Assembly (NCBI RefSeq): GCF_025144145.1
Contig: NZ_CP083546.1
Coordinates: 1,690,501 to 1,754,500, forward strand
Origin: Leisingera sp. M658
Lineage (GTDB): Bacteria; Pseudomonadota; Alphaproteobacteria; Rhodobacterales; Rhodobacteraceae
Direction: 5' to 3'
DNA: 64,000 nt
In this document: positions 55,981-64,000 of the stretch, one piece after another
Numbering within the stretch: position 1 is the first letter of the stretch
Layout of the letters: each line of letters begins with the position of its first letter
The notes under the pieces: model-generated
What the model was told of the DNA's origin: nothing
The model's database searches: none
Seen by the model: only the letters and a program-made list of their open reading frames with translations
Made by a program: the position numbers and the translations under genes

Positions 55981-57099
55981 ATGAGCATTAAATTTGCAGC
56001 GCGCGCAGGCGCGGCCACTTTGGCAGCAGCGCTTGCAGCCCCGGCATTTGCGGGCCCGACTTACACCAACGACACTGGCGGCAGCTTCCGCTGGTACGGG
56101 CAATTCAACCCGTCGTTCCAGTCCTTTGATGACGGGCAGGAAGACTTTAACCGTCTGGTGGACAACGAGGCGTCAAATTCGCGCATCGGTTTTGAGATTG
56201 AGCAAGCTTACGGCGAAAACACTCTGCGGTTCCGCTTTGAGACTGCGTTTGGCTTTCGCGGCTCCGACGGGGTCAGCCAGCTGACCACCGGCGACAACAT
56301 CAGCTGGGACCGCACCAACATCCGCCATGTTGATTTCCAGTTCGACACTGCCAGCTATGGCCGTTTCTCGGCAGGTCAGGGCTCGATGGCAACCGACGGC
56401 ATCACCGGCGCGGATTTTTCGGGCACCGGCCTTGGCGCCTCCAACTCTGTTGCCGACTCTGCGGGCGGCTATGCTTTCCGCACCACCGGCGGCGCTCTCA
56501 GCGGTGTGGATATCGGCGATGCCTTCACCGATCTGGACGGCGGCCGTCTGGGCCGGGTCCGCTATGACACCCCGGAACTGGCGGGTTTCACTTTGTCCAC
56601 CTCTTACGGCACTGACGTGCTGAAGGACGCAAACGACCGCGAAAGCTATGACGTGGCGGTGCGTTGGGCCAATGATGACGCGGCAGGTTTTGCCATCGAC
56701 AGCGGCATCGGCGCCTCCTGGACCGAAGAGACCGGCAAGGCCGACCAGCGCGATATCTCCGGCTCCTTCGCGGTGCTGCACAAGGCAACCGGCCTGTCGC
56801 TGAACCTGGCTGCAGGCGAGCGCGACATTGCGGGCACCTATGCCTATGCCAAGCTGGGCTACAAGGCAGATTTGATCGCGGCGGGCTCCACCGCGTTCTC
56901 GGTTGATTACTACGATGGTTCGGACATGGTGACCGCCGGTGACAGCGCCGAGTCCTGGGGCATTGCCGCGGTCCAGAAGATCGACGCTTACAATGTCGAA
57001 ACCTATCTGGCCTACCGTGACTATTCCTATGCTGATACCAGCGCCACCACCTATCAGGATGCCAATGTGATCCTGGCCGGTGCCCGCTGGAAGTTCTGA
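55981..57099 (+). CDS. Outer-membrane porin
   Basis: This 372-residue protein has a signal peptide ([18 protein letters not shown]) and an all-beta mature part ending in the outer-membrane C-terminal ILAGARWKF with a final Phe. Alternating strands ([60 protein letters not shown]) fit a 16-stranded trimeric porin of the type abundant in Rhodobacter. An acidic, Gly-rich extracellular loop ([20 protein letters not shown]) may act as the constriction loop. GGAGA precedes the ATG at 55981. Confidence 0.85.
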   Translation: MSIKFAARAGAATLAAALAAPAFAGPTYTNDTGGSFRWYGQFNPSFQSFDDGQEDFNRLVDNEASNSRIGFEIEQAYGENTLRFRFETAFGFRGSDGVSQLTTGDNISWDRTNIRHVDFQFDTASYGRFSAGQGSMATDGITGADFSGTGLGASNSVADSAGGYAFRTTGGALSGVDIGDAFTDLDGGRLGRVRYDTPELAGFTLSTSYGTDVLKDANDRESYDVAVRWANDDAAGFAIDSGIGASWTEETGKADQRDISGSFAVLHKATGLSLNLAAGERDIAGTYAYAKLGYKADLIAAGSTAFSVDYYDGSDMVTAGDSAESWGIAAVQKIDAYNVETYLAYRDYSYADTSATTYQDANVILAGARWKF

Positions 57100-57125
57100 A
57101 CCTTCCTCCCTCGGTTGCAGAACGG

Positions 57126-57153
57126 AAAACACGCCCCTTTGCGGGCGTGTTTT
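57126..57153 (+). terminator. Porin terminator
   Basis: Arms AAAACACGCCC/GGGCGTGTTTT with a T-run extending beyond the stem, 27 bases after the porin stop. Confidence 0.88.
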
Positions 57154-57295
57154 TCATATTCGGGCACCGGAAATCCGCGTGATTGCGCGGCAAACCGGCA
57201 ATGCCTCTTGCGCCGGGGCGCCGGGGGAAATAGAAGACCGCAAATTGTCTGGGGGCGCCTGCGCGCACGCGCCCCGAATCTCTATGGGGTATAGG

Positions 57296-58627
57296 ATGCA
57301 GGTCACCGAGACGCTGAACGAAGGTCTGAAACGCGGCTACGCTATCACCGTTACGGCTGCTGAGCTGAACGAGAAGGTCAACGAAAAGCTCGTCGAAGCG
57401 CAGCCGGAAGTCGAAATGAAGGGTTTCCGCAAGGGCAAGGTGCCGATGGCGCTGCTGAAAAAGCAGTTCGGCCAGCGCCTGATCGGCGAAGCCATGCAGG
57501 AAGCTGTTGACGGTGCCATGAACAAGCACTTCGAGGACAGCGGCGACCGTCCGGCGCAGCAGCCCGACGTGAAAATGACCAACGACGAATGGAAAGAAGG
57601 CGACGACGTCAATGTCGAGCTGGCCTATGAGGCGCTGCCGGAAATCCCCGAGGTCGACTTCTCCGGTGTTGAGCTGGAAAAGCTGGTTGTGAAGGCAGAA
57701 GAAGAAGCCGTCACCGAAGCGCTGACCAACCTGGCCGACACCGCCAAGGAATTCGAAGCCCGCGAAGACGGTGCGGCTGCAGAAGACGGCGACCAGGTTG
57801 TGATCGACTTTGTCGGCCGGATCGACGGCGAAGCCTTCGAAGGCGGCGCAGGCGACGACTACCCGCTGGCCCTCGGCTCCAACTCCTTCATCCCTGGTTT
57901 TGAAGAGCAGCTGATCGGCTCCAAGGCCGGTGAAGAAAAAGACGTGACCGTGTCCTTCCCGGAAGAGTACGGCGCCGAGCATCTGGCCGGTAAAGAAGCC
58001 GTGTTCTCCTGCACCGTGAAAGAGGTGAAAGCCCCGAAAGCGGCCGAGATCAACGACGAGCTGGCCACCAAATTCGGCGCTGACGATCTGGACGCGCTGA
58101 AAGCTCAGATCAGCGAGCGTCTGGAAGCCGAATATGCCGGTGCAGCGCGTGCTGTGATGAAGCGTGCGCTGCTGGACCAGCTGGACACTCTGGTCTCCTT
58201 CGATCTGCCGCCGTCGCTGGTCGAGGCCGAAGCCAAGCAGATCGCGCATCAGCTGTGGCACGAGGACAACCCGGAAGTCGAAGGCCATGATCACCCCGAG
58301 ATCGAAACCACCGACGAGCACAACACCCTGGCCGAGCGCCGCGTGCGCCTGGGCCTGCTGCTGGCCGAGCTGGGCCAGAAAGCCGAAGTCGAAGTGACCG
58401 ACGCCGAAATGACCCAGGCGATCATGGCGCAGGCGCGTCAGTATCCGGGCCAGGAACGCCAGTTCTTTGAATTCATCCAGCAGAACGCTCAGATGCAGCA
58501 GCAGCTGCGGGCGCCGCTGTTTGAAGACAAGGTTGTCGACCACATCGTCGCGCAAGCGAAGGTGACGGAGAAAGAAGTCTCCAAGGACGATCTGCAGAAA
58601 GCTGTCGAGGCGCTGGACGAGGAGTAA
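57296..58627 (+). CDS. tig: Trigger factor
   Basis: This 443-residue ribosome-associated chaperone and prolyl isomerase has the ribosome-docking signature GFRKGKVP in the N-terminal domain. An FKBP-type PPIase domain starts around residue 160 ([20 protein letters not shown]), and a long helical C-terminal chaperone domain follows ([19 protein letters not shown]). The ATG at 57296 follows GGGG; a further ATG at 57284 has no ribosome site. Length is normal. A terminator follows. Confidence 0.97.
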   Translation: MQVTETLNEGLKRGYAITVTAAELNEKVNEKLVEAQPEVEMKGFRKGKVPMALLKKQFGQRLIGEAMQEAVDGAMNKHFEDSGDRPAQQPDVKMTNDEWKEGDDVNVELAYEALPEIPEVDFSGVELEKLVVKAEEEAVTEALTNLADTAKEFEAREDGAAAEDGDQVVIDFVGRIDGEAFEGGAGDDYPLALGSNSFIPGFEEQLIGSKAGEEKDVTVSFPEEYGAEHLAGKEAVFSCTVKEVKAPKAAEINDELATKFGADDLDALKAQISERLEAEYAGAARAVMKRALLDQLDTLVSFDLPPSLVEAEAKQIAHQLWHEDNPEVEGHDHPEIETTDEHNTLAERRVRLGLLLAELGQKAEVEVTDAEMTQAIMAQARQYPGQERQFFEFIQQNAQMQQQLRAPLFEDKVVDHIVAQAKVTEKEVSKDDLQKAVEALDEE

Positions 58628-58652
58628 TCCTCTTAAGCCGTCAGCATTACGG

Positions 58653-58680
58653 AAAGGCCGCCTTTGGGGCGGCCTTTTTC
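58653..58680 (+). terminator. tig terminator
   Basis: Arms AAAGGCCGCC/GGCGGCCTTT with T-run, 26 bases after the tig stop and near the convergent HTTM gene end. Confidence 0.88.
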
Positions 58681-58693
58681 GTTGCGGCCGGCC

Positions 58694-59377
58694 TTACAGA
58701 ACAACCCGGTCCTGCAGCCATACCAAGGACGGGTAGGCGGCCAGCCAGATCCAGAAGAACCGGTTCAGCCCGAACAGGCAGGCATTTGCCAGATGGAACA
58801 GCGCGGCGGTGAACAGCGCCAGCACCAGTGTCTCGCGGATTAAAAGGGCCAGCGGAAACAGCACCTCGAACGACATCACAGCCCAACCCATGACCCACAG
58901 CAGCCGCGGGCGGTCCGCCAGCCCGCGCAGGTCCTCGCTGACCGGATAGGCGGAGAAGCGGAACACGTCCTGCAGCGCGCGGCCGGAGCGCCACTCCGGA
59001 TTCACGATCTTGACCTGGCCGGAAATGAAGTAGCAGATCACCAGCTGCCCGGCGAGATAGGCGAACGCGTATTCCTGCCACTGTTCAGAGGGCAGCCAGC
59101 GGGCTGCAGTGAGGCAGCAAAGAACCAGAAGGCTCATCTTGTCGCTGCCGCCGTTATAGGGGCCTTGGAACCGCTGCAGAATCAGCAGGCCCAGTCCGAG
59201 CAGTCCCAGCAGCACCCAAGGTGTGGCAATGCCGAACAGCAGGAACCCGGACATTATCAGGCGGGGTCCGTAAATCACCTGTTCGTCCCGGAACCCGGCC
59301 AGATGCTCTGCGCTTTGCTGCATAAAGGCGAGCGCCAGCAGGATCTCGGTCAGGCGCAGGGCCAAATCCAGTGTCAT
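58694..59377 (-). CDS. HTTM-domain membrane protein
   Basis: This 227-residue protein has about five to six hydrophobic segments. The first is LALRLTEILLALAFMQQSAE, and later ones include LLVLCCLTAARWLP and WAVMSFEVLFPLALLIRETL. The pattern matches the HTTM (horizontally transferred transmembrane) family, distantly related to vitamin K-dependent carboxylase membrane domains. The start overlaps the upstream gene by four bases (59374-59377). The catalytic role of HTTM proteins is unproven. Its first helix and WRSGRALQDVFRFSAYPVS region are family-typical. Confidence 0.75.
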   Translation of the reverse strand: MTLDLALRLTEILLALAFMQQSAEHLAGFRDEQVIYGPRLIMSGFLLFGIATPWVLLGLLGLGLLILQRFQGPYNGGSDKMSLLVLCCLTAARWLPSEQWQEYAFAYLAGQLVICYFISGQVKIVNPEWRSGRALQDVFRFSAYPVSEDLRGLADRPRLLWVMGWAVMSFEVLFPLALLIRETLVLALFTAALFHLANACLFGLNRFFWIWLAAYPSLVWLQDRVVL

Positions 59378-59820
59378 GCGGAGGCCACCCCAGCCACCAG
59401 ATGCGGTTCGGATAGGTAGGTTACGGCCCTGACCAGCCGGCCATCCCCGGCGCGGTCGGTGAAAACCAGCCGGAACTGCAGATAGGGCAGCCGGGCACCG
59501 GGCGGCAGTGTGCGCTCCAGCTCGGCGGTGATCCGGCGCAGGATCTCCTGCCGGCTGTGGCCGGACGGCGCCAGCGTCAGCCGTTCCGCGCAGCTGACCA
59601 GGAACAGGTTTTCGTTCCAGCGCGGGTTCCACAGCATCCGGCAAGCCATTGCCCAGGGCGTCAGCTGCTGCGGGCGCGGCCGGAATTCATACCATTGGTC
59701 TGGCGTGCTGGTGGCATTGGCAAGCATGGCCCATTCCACCCGCGGCGACGGATCCACCGCCTTGAAGAACCGCCAGGAGGGCATCAGGGCAGGAAGAAGG
59801 AGTTTGATCAGGCTCAGCAT
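59374..59820 (-). CDS. Hypothetical protein paired with HTTM gene
   Basis: This 148-residue protein starts with a short hydrophobic stretch (LIKLLLPALMPSWRFF) and contains RVEWAMLANATSTPDQWYEF, WNPRWNENLFLVSCAERL and LPYLQFRLVFTDRAGDGRLV. No named family is recognised. It lies directly upstream of the HTTM gene with a four-base overlap, so the two are co-translated and may act together at the membrane. Function unknown. Confidence 0.68.
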   Translation of the reverse strand: MLSLIKLLLPALMPSWRFFKAVDPSPRVEWAMLANATSTPDQWYEFRPRPQQLTPWAMACRMLWNPRWNENLFLVSCAERLTLAPSGHSRQEILRRITAELERTLPPGARLPYLQFRLVFTDRAGDGRLVRAVTYLSEPHLVAGVASA

Positions 59821-59874
59821 GACGCCAGTTAAGCGGCTTCTGATTACAATTCCCCTAAAATGCAGGCCGCAGCC

Positions 59875-59956
59875 GGGTGCTCCCGCCCGTCCTTGCCGTC
59901 TTGCTGCGCAAGACAGCGCGTCCCGTTGGGCCGGGCAGCGCCCTGCCGGGCGCTGC
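59875..59956. repeat. Intergenic anchor-hairpin repeat, copy C
   Basis: It begins GGGTGCTCCCGCCCG (identical to copy A), has the hairpin GTCTTGC-TGC-GCAAGAC (59898-59914), then CCCGTTGGGCC, and ends with GCAGCGCCC-TGCC-GGGCGCTGC (59935-59956). Length and order match copy A, but the two hairpins differ in sequence. It lies between two minus-strand genes. Confidence 0.7.
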
Positions 59957-59978
59957 AGCCGCCTGCGTCACCGGGGCT

Positions 59979-60449
59979 TCAGGGGCGCAGGCCGGTTTCT
60001 TTCAGCATGCCGCGGCGCTTGGCCTCGTGGTAATAGCCGCGGGAATAATGTTTGACGGCCTGATCCTGGCTGCCGTCCGAGATCAGCCAGGCGCCGCGCA
60101 GGTATTTCACTGAGTATTGCAGGTTGGTGCCGGCATCCAGCAGATCCTTGGGCTTGCCCTGGAACCCCATCGAGCGCGCGGTGGCAGGAAGGATCTGCAG
60201 CAGCCCGTAGTAGGGCCGGTTCACCGCATGCGGGCGGTGGGTGCTTTCGCGCACGGCCAGCCGGTGCACCAGGCTGCGCGGCACCTCGTAATGATCGGCC
60301 CAATAATTGATCTTTTGCCGCAGTTCGGGCGTTTCATTGGGGTACAGCGGGGGGGCGGTTCTGCTCACCTCAGGCGGAGAGGCGGTGCTGCTGCAGGCTG
60401 TAAGAACAGCAGTTGCAAAAATAAAGATCAGAGTGGTCCGGCGCGTCAT
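59979..60449 (-). CDS. Small lytic transglycosylase lipoprotein
   Basis: This 156-residue protein has a lipobox (AVLTAC) after the signal peptide MTRRTTLIFIFATAVLT and a single SLT domain: RLAVRESTHRPHAVNRPYYG with the catalytic Glu, and GLLQILPATARSMGF. It is the minimal Slt-type lytic transglycosylase that cleaves peptidoglycan, probably tethered to a membrane. The ATG at 60449 follows GGAGG. Confidence 0.87.
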   Translation of the reverse strand: MTRRTTLIFIFATAVLTACSSTASPPEVSRTAPPLYPNETPELRQKINYWADHYEVPRSLVHRLAVRESTHRPHAVNRPYYGLLQILPATARSMGFQGKPKDLLDAGTNLQYSVKYLRGAWLISDGSQDQAVKHYSRGYYHEAKRRGMLKETGLRP

Positions 60450-61114
60450 GCGGCCTCCGAAAATTGTTATCCGGGACCAGATTAGCCGCATCGCCGCAAG
60501 CTGCAACGACGGCGTTGCCGGGGGTTCCCCGGACCGGCAGAGAACTGCCGGAACCAAGCAGATGTCCGCCTGTCCCAGCCCCGATCAGACGGCGGAAGGG
60601 TCAATCAAACTTTAATCATTAGAGATTTGTTAAATATGGATTCCTACTACATATTGGGGATGCGCATTGAGGCAGAAACAACCCTCAGGGCAGTTAGCCC
60701 CTCACGCCTGTGGGGCTGCTGACCAAATCGGGCAGAGGGGGCCGCGGCTGTTTCCCAACTTTTCCGCGGTCCCTATAAGCGCCGGGTTCTACCTGAAACA
60801 TGCATCACACCAGCAAATTCACCGGGAGCCGGTCATCGGATGGCCGCGGTTCTTCCTGTTGCTGGTGTTCACCATGCGCTGGCTGCACTCATTGCCAACC
60901 GTGCCGTCTGCCGCGCAGAATACCCCGCGGATGACAGCACCTGCATCAGATCCTGTTCTGCCCGGCGCCTTGATGTTGTGCAGTGCCATCCTGGCGGCAC
61001 TGGAACAGGTTCGCGCCAAACCGGGCGGCATCAGGCCCGCGCCAGGTGTGCGTCTTTGCTGCGATCTGCAGGTCCTTGACCTGTCAGCCTGGCGGCACTC
61101 CGGAGTTATGGGCT
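60450..61114. other. Low-information region, no gene supported
   Basis: This stretch contains a lower-GC patch around 60600-60660 and only weak ORFs. The longest (60667-61170, plus) starts with TTG, has no ribosome site and odd composition. I see no repeats or RNA features. It could be a decayed gene or a regulatory region for neighbours. Confidence 0.45.
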
Positions 61115-61324
61115 GCAGGACTGGGATCCGTCCTGAGAAGGGGGCTGCCCAGCTGGCCCTGAAGGCGTGAATAGCCCGTTTCCAGGTTTGATCATTCCCT
61201 GCGGCACCGGGTCGGAAATCGCCTCTGTTTTGAAGACCGGCGTGTCGAACCTGTGCCCGCGCAGCAACCGGAACAACAGCCGGCGGCGCAGGGCCAGTTC
61301 CTCTTGCTCCAATGATTTTTCCAT
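61106..61324 (-). CDS. Possible small hypothetical protein
   Basis: A 72-residue minus-strand reading begins MEKSLEQEELALRRRLLFRL and continues LRGHRFDTPVFKTEAISDPV, an amphipathic basic helix followed by a Pro/Gly-rich tail (GQPPSQDGSQSCSP). The tail is low-complexity and the ribosome site is weak (ACGGGG). No family is recognised. It may be spurious. Confidence 0.3.
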   Translation of the reverse strand: MEKSLEQEELALRRRLLFRLLRGHRFDTPVFKTEAISDPVPQGMIKPGNGLFTPSGPAGQPPSQDGSQSCSP

Positions 61325-61451
61325 ATCACGGCCCCGTTTTTTTCCTTCTCCCGGCACCATCCTGCCAAAGGAAGGCAAACGGGAGGTTTATAGGGGAGGT
61401 GTATGTTCCTACAACTTAGGACATCTTTTCAAACTGTTAAGATAAAAAAAG

Positions 61452-61479
61452 AAAAGGCCGCTCAATCGAGCGGCCTTTT
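61452..61479 (-). terminator. Ribosomal protein operon terminator
   Basis: Arms AAAAGGCCGCTC/GAGCGGCCTTTT with a four-base loop; the minus-strand reading continues with a long T-run, at the end of rplI. Confidence 0.9.
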
Positions 61480-61503
61480 CCCTGTTTCCCTGATCCGGTT
61501 GGA

Positions 61504-62115
61504 TCAGTTGGTTTCTTCGCCAGCGGCGTCAGCAACCGGCGCGTCGTCGTCGTCAGACGCGGCGGAACCGATATCGTCGAACAGTTCCGAGATCTCGTAT
61601 TCAGCAGCGGCTTCCTCTTCGGCGGCCAGCTCCTGGATCGATTTACCGGATGCCTGCAGTTCGGCTTCTTCGACCGAGCGGGCAACGTTCAGATTGATGA
61701 CGGCTTCGACTTCCGGGTGCAGGCGCACGGAGACAGAATGCAGGCCGAGGTATTTGATCGGAGCGATCAGAGCGACCTGTTTCTTGTCGACGGTGAAACC
61801 GTCTGCGGTTGCAGCATCGGCTGCGTCGCGCGGGGTGACCGAGCCGTACAGCGCGCCCGCGTCCGATGCGGAGCGAATCACGATGAACTGCTGGCCGTCC
61901 AGCTTTGCTGCCAGAGCCTCGGCCTCTTTTTTGGTTTCCAGGTTGCGCGCTTCCAGCTGCGCTTTCTGGTCCTCAAAAGATGCGATGTTGGCCTCAGAGG
62001 CGGTTTTCGCCTTGCCCTGCGGCAGCAGGAAGTTGCGGGCGAACCCGGGCTTTACGTCAACGACGTCGCCCATCTGGCCCAGCTTCGCAACGCGCTCAAG
62101 AAGGATAACTTGCAT
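61504..62115 (-). CDS. rplI: 50S ribosomal protein L9
   Basis: This 203-residue protein has the L9 N-terminal domain [20 protein letters not shown], a central helix ([20 protein letters not shown]) and C-terminal domain ([19 protein letters not shown]). It carries an acidic tail of about 50 residues beyond the E. coli length ([19 protein letters not shown]), as is common in Rhodobacteraceae. It is last in the rpsF-rpsR-rplI operon, followed by the terminator at 61452. Confidence 0.96.
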   Translation of the reverse strand: MQVILLERVAKLGQMGDVVDVKPGFARNFLLPQGKAKTASEANIASFEDQKAQLEARNLETKKEAEALAAKLDGQQFIVIRSASDAGALYGSVTPRDAADAATADGFTVDKKQVALIAPIKYLGLHSVSVRLHPEVEAVINLNVARSVEEAELQASGKSIQELAAEEEAAAEYEISELFDDIGSAASDDDDAPVADAAGEETN

Positions 62116-62127
62116 GTGCTTATCTCC

Positions 62128-62355
62128 TTACTTCACGGCGTAGGGCAGCAGGGCGAGGAAGCGGGCGCGCTTGATAGCACGGGCCAGCTCACGCTGCTTC
62201 TTGGCCGAAACGGCGGTGATGCGCGACGGTACGATCTTGCCGCGCTCGGAAATGTAGCGCTGCAGAAGACGGGTGTCTTTGTAGTCGATCGCCGGTGCGT
62301 TGTCGCCCGAGAAGGGGCACACTTTGCGGCGGCGGAAAAACGGTTTGGCTGCCAT
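62128..62355 (-). CDS. rpsR: 30S ribosomal protein S18
   Basis: This 75-residue protein shows the S18 pattern [35 protein letters not shown] and the closing [17 protein letters not shown]. Cys in the CPFSG motif is conserved. It lies 12 bases upstream of rplI. Confidence 0.97.
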   Translation of the reverse strand: MAAKPFFRRRKVCPFSGDNAPAIDYKDTRLLQRYISERGKIVPSRITAVSAKKQRELARAIKRARFLALLPYAVK

Positions 62356-62383
62356 GGTTTAGCGTCCTTTTCTCAAGCTAAGA

Positions 62384-62737
62384 TCAGCGGCGCTCGCGAC
62401 GGGTGTCGCGTTCATCGCGTTTCTGCATCTGGACCGAGGGGCCTTCCTTGTGCTCGTCGACCTTGATGGTCAGGACGCGCATCACGTCGTCATGCAGACG
62501 CATCAGGCGTTCCATTTCCTGAATGGCGCCGGCAGAGGCGTCAGTCTTCAGGAAGGAGTAATGCCCCTTGCGGTTCTTGTTGATCTTGTAGGCCATCGTT
62601 TTGACGCCCCAGTACTCCTGCTCGACCAGCTTGCCGCCGTTGTCGGACAGAACAGCACCGAAATGTTCGATGAGGCCTTCAGCTTGCGAGTTGGACAGGT
62701 CCTGACGCGCAATCATGACATGCTCATAGAGTGGCAT
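62384..62737 (-). CDS. rpsF: 30S ribosomal protein S6
   Basis: This 117-residue protein has the S6 opening MPLYEHVMIARQDLSNSQAE, the YWGVKTMAYKINKNRKGHY core and a charged tail (QMQKRDERDTRRERR). It binds S18 and the central domain of 16S rRNA. It is the first gene of the rpsF-rpsR-rplI unit. The 303-base region upstream holds its promoter and a CtrA-type site. Confidence 0.96.
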   Translation of the reverse strand: MPLYEHVMIARQDLSNSQAEGLIEHFGAVLSDNGGKLVEQEYWGVKTMAYKINKNRKGHYSFLKTDASAGAIQEMERLMRLHDDVMRVLTIKVDEHKEGPSVQMQKRDERDTRRERR

Positions 62738-62964
62738 GCGAACTCCTGTTTGTGTCTAGGCGCATTTCATAGAACGGGCATCAAAGCTTCCGCTGCCCGG
62801 TCACGAGAGGCTGCGCGGATCGAAAATGTCGCGGAAGCAGGGCCTCCTATACAGGCTGCGGCTGAAAGAGCAAGGCAAAAGGGCGGTTTCACGCCGCCGG
62901 CCGCTGCCGCCGCTGCAATACCGCTAGCCCGCCGTATTGATGCCCCAAAGCAGGTCTTCACTGA

Positions 62965-62980
62965 TTAACGAAGCCTTAAC
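62965..62980 (+). promoter_or_regulatory. CtrA-type site TTAA-N7-TTAAC
   Basis: Exact match to the full CtrA box, 61 bases before the gene at 63041 and 228 bases from rpsF. CtrA is the cell-cycle and motility regulator of alphaproteobacteria. Confidence 0.55.
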
Positions 62981-63040
62981 GCGGGCAGAAACCGCGGAGC
63001 CGGGCCATCCGGCAGGTGCAGCTTGAAAAAGGGCAATCAA

Positions 63041-63574
63041 ATGGCAGTGACAGACCAAACCCCGCCGCAGGTTACCAAAACCCCCGGAGCCGCTGCGTTT
63101 GGTGCGATGGCAGCAGCTGTGCCGCTTAGCCTCAGACTGGAGGCCAATTGGAAGCTCCGGGTTGCGCTGCTTCGGGTGCTGGGGGCCGCGATGATCCTCA
63201 GCTCCACCGGATTGTGGCTGGTGCCGGGTTCCGGCGCCGATCCGGAAATGAACCTGATCAGGATCGGTATCTCGGTTGCCTTTTTGCTGATTGGTCTGGT
63301 GCTGATGACAACGCATGAACCGGGCAACCGGCCCGAAGCCTGCTTTGATCCGGTGCGGCGCGAACTGCGGGTGCTTCAGCGGGATGGCCGGGGCCGTCCG
63401 TGTACCGTGTTGCGCCGCAGCTATGACACCTTGGGCGGGGCACGGCTGACGGCGGTGTCGGTGCAATTGTATGAGACCGACGGCAGCCTGCTGATTGAGC
63501 TGCCCATCGGCTCTGCCGCGATGCGCAGCCAGCTGCGCGACCAGCTCAGCGGTGCGGTGCGGATCCTGACCTGA
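63041..63574 (+). CDS. Hypothetical membrane protein
   Basis: This 177-residue protein has two membrane helices (VALLRVLGAAMILSSTGLWL and IRIGISVAFLLIGLVLMTTH) and a soluble C-terminal half with beta-strand pattern (CFDPVRRELRVLQRDGRGRP, VSVQLYETDGSLLIELPIGS). The soluble part resembles a PH-like module, but I do not claim a family. The ATG at 63041 is preferred over a TTG at 63023. A perfect CtrA-type box 61 bases upstream suggests cell-cycle or motility control. Confidence 0.7.
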   Translation: MAVTDQTPPQVTKTPGAAAFGAMAAAVPLSLRLEANWKLRVALLRVLGAAMILSSTGLWLVPGSGADPEMNLIRIGISVAFLLIGLVLMTTHEPGNRPEACFDPVRRELRVLQRDGRGRPCTVLRRSYDTLGGARLTAVSVQLYETDGSLLIELPIGSAAMRSQLRDQLSGAVRILT

Positions 63575-63602
63575 CCCGCCTTCACATTTGCGCGAGGAAA
63601 AT

Positions 63603-63627
63603 CCGTCGGCCTGTCCGGCGGGTTTTG
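63603..63627 (+). terminator. Possible terminator
   Basis: CCGTCGG-N5-CCGGCGG (one G-T pair) followed by GTTTTG, 29 bases after the preceding stop. Weak. Confidence 0.5.
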
Positions 63628-63729
63628 TGTTCGCCGGTTCACAGGTAATGTTGGTTTTTGCGGGCTTCCCTTTCGGGCGCATGCGCCGCATCTGTTGCCT
63701 CATGATTTATTCTGACGGAGCTTTTCCCA

Positions 63730-64000
63730 TGAAAACGACCCTGATTGCTGCCGCCCTGGCCGCTGTTGCTGCAACCGGCGCTGCTGCCGCCCCGGAAAAA
63801 TACGTGCTGGATTCCAGCCATAGCCAGATCCTGTTTGACTACAATCACCTGGGATACTCGACCACCTATGGTATGTTCGCCGGTTTTGAAGGCGAGATCA
63901 TGTTTGATCAGGAAGACCCGGCAGCCTCCAGTGTCGCGGTGTCCATGCCGCTCAGCATGATGTTCACCGGCTGGCAGGCCCGTTTCGACCATTTCATGAC
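63730..64000 (+). CDS. YceI-family periplasmic protein (partial)
   Basis: The first 90 codons of a YceI/lipocalin-like periplasmic protein are present before the window ends. A signal peptide (TLIAAALAAVAATGAAAA) precedes YVLDSSHSQILFDYNHLGYS and GMFAGFEGEIMFD, the typical strands with the conserved DxxHS motif. The family binds isoprenoid or amphipathic lipids. The remainder lies beyond the window. Confidence 0.88.

Noticed and set aside
60667-61170. 167-codon plus-strand ORF
   Set aside because: TTG start, no ribosome site, composition rich in His, Gln, Ser and Pro, and no recognised motif.

Overview
The window reads as chromosomal DNA of a marine Rhodobacteraceae (Roseobacter group, Leisingera/Phaeobacter-like). 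The evidence is the high GC content, the DMSP lyase DddP, a secD-secF-(tauE)-Mth938-ccmABCDG block, a CtrA-type site, a Rhodobacter-style porin, a LuxR/LuxI pair with divergent promoters, and dispersed GC-rich intergenic hairpin repeats. Species cannot be assigned from sequence inspection alone. Most of the window is dense housekeeping DNA. One patch (about 37.7-40.0 kb) is a decayed transposon and pseudogene graveyard.

Layout. 0-9.6 kb: RarD-type permease, LOG-family protein, LysM envelope protein, Atm1-type ABC exporter, nitrate-sensor-like chemoreceptor, AcvB/VirJ-like hydrolase, small secreted protein. 9.6-14.6 kb: RND efflux pump with its adaptor. 14.8-21.6 kb: YfgM-like protein, bamB, der, fatty-acid desaturase, Lys/Ala-rich basic protein, serS. 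21.9-28.8 kb: yajC-secD-secF, TauE-like permease, Mth938-like protein and ccmABCDG; protein export is followed by heme export and cytochrome c maturation. 28.8-31 kb: two ABM-like paralogs flanking a DOPA-dioxygenase-like gene, then a periplasmic binding protein. 31-37.5 kb: acnA, DUF1223 protein, LpxL-like acyltransferase, an isolated fliG-like gene, TPR protein. 37.7-40.0 kb: IS110 and IS5 remnants and a phosphotransferase pseudogene. 40.1-48.8 kb: purB, hydrolase-OsmC fusion, NUDIX, dddP, lytic transglycosylase, Hsp70-like protein. 48.9-53.3 kb: glnB-glnA, bifunctional NAD(P)H-hydrate repair enzyme, degenerate Hint protein, tRNA-Leu. 53.6-55.5 kb: quorum-sensing locus. 56-64 kb: porin, trigger factor, HTTM protein pair, small transglycosylase, rpsF-rpsR-rplI, and a YceI gene cut by the window edge.

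The strongest hunt result is in the luxR-luxI intergenic region. Four copies of a 14-bp dyad (consensus GCRACCTWGGTYGC) start at 54300, 54321, 54342 and 54363, an exact 21-bp (two helical turns) period. luxI is followed by an unrecognised 110-aa ORF whose GTG start overlaps the luxI stop. Other notable items are a dddP gene keeping every reported metal and catalytic residue, a genomic repeat with a 20-bp palindrome read in frame inside the NAD(P)H-hydrate epimerase domain, and a family of intergenic repeats with constant anchors but different hairpins.
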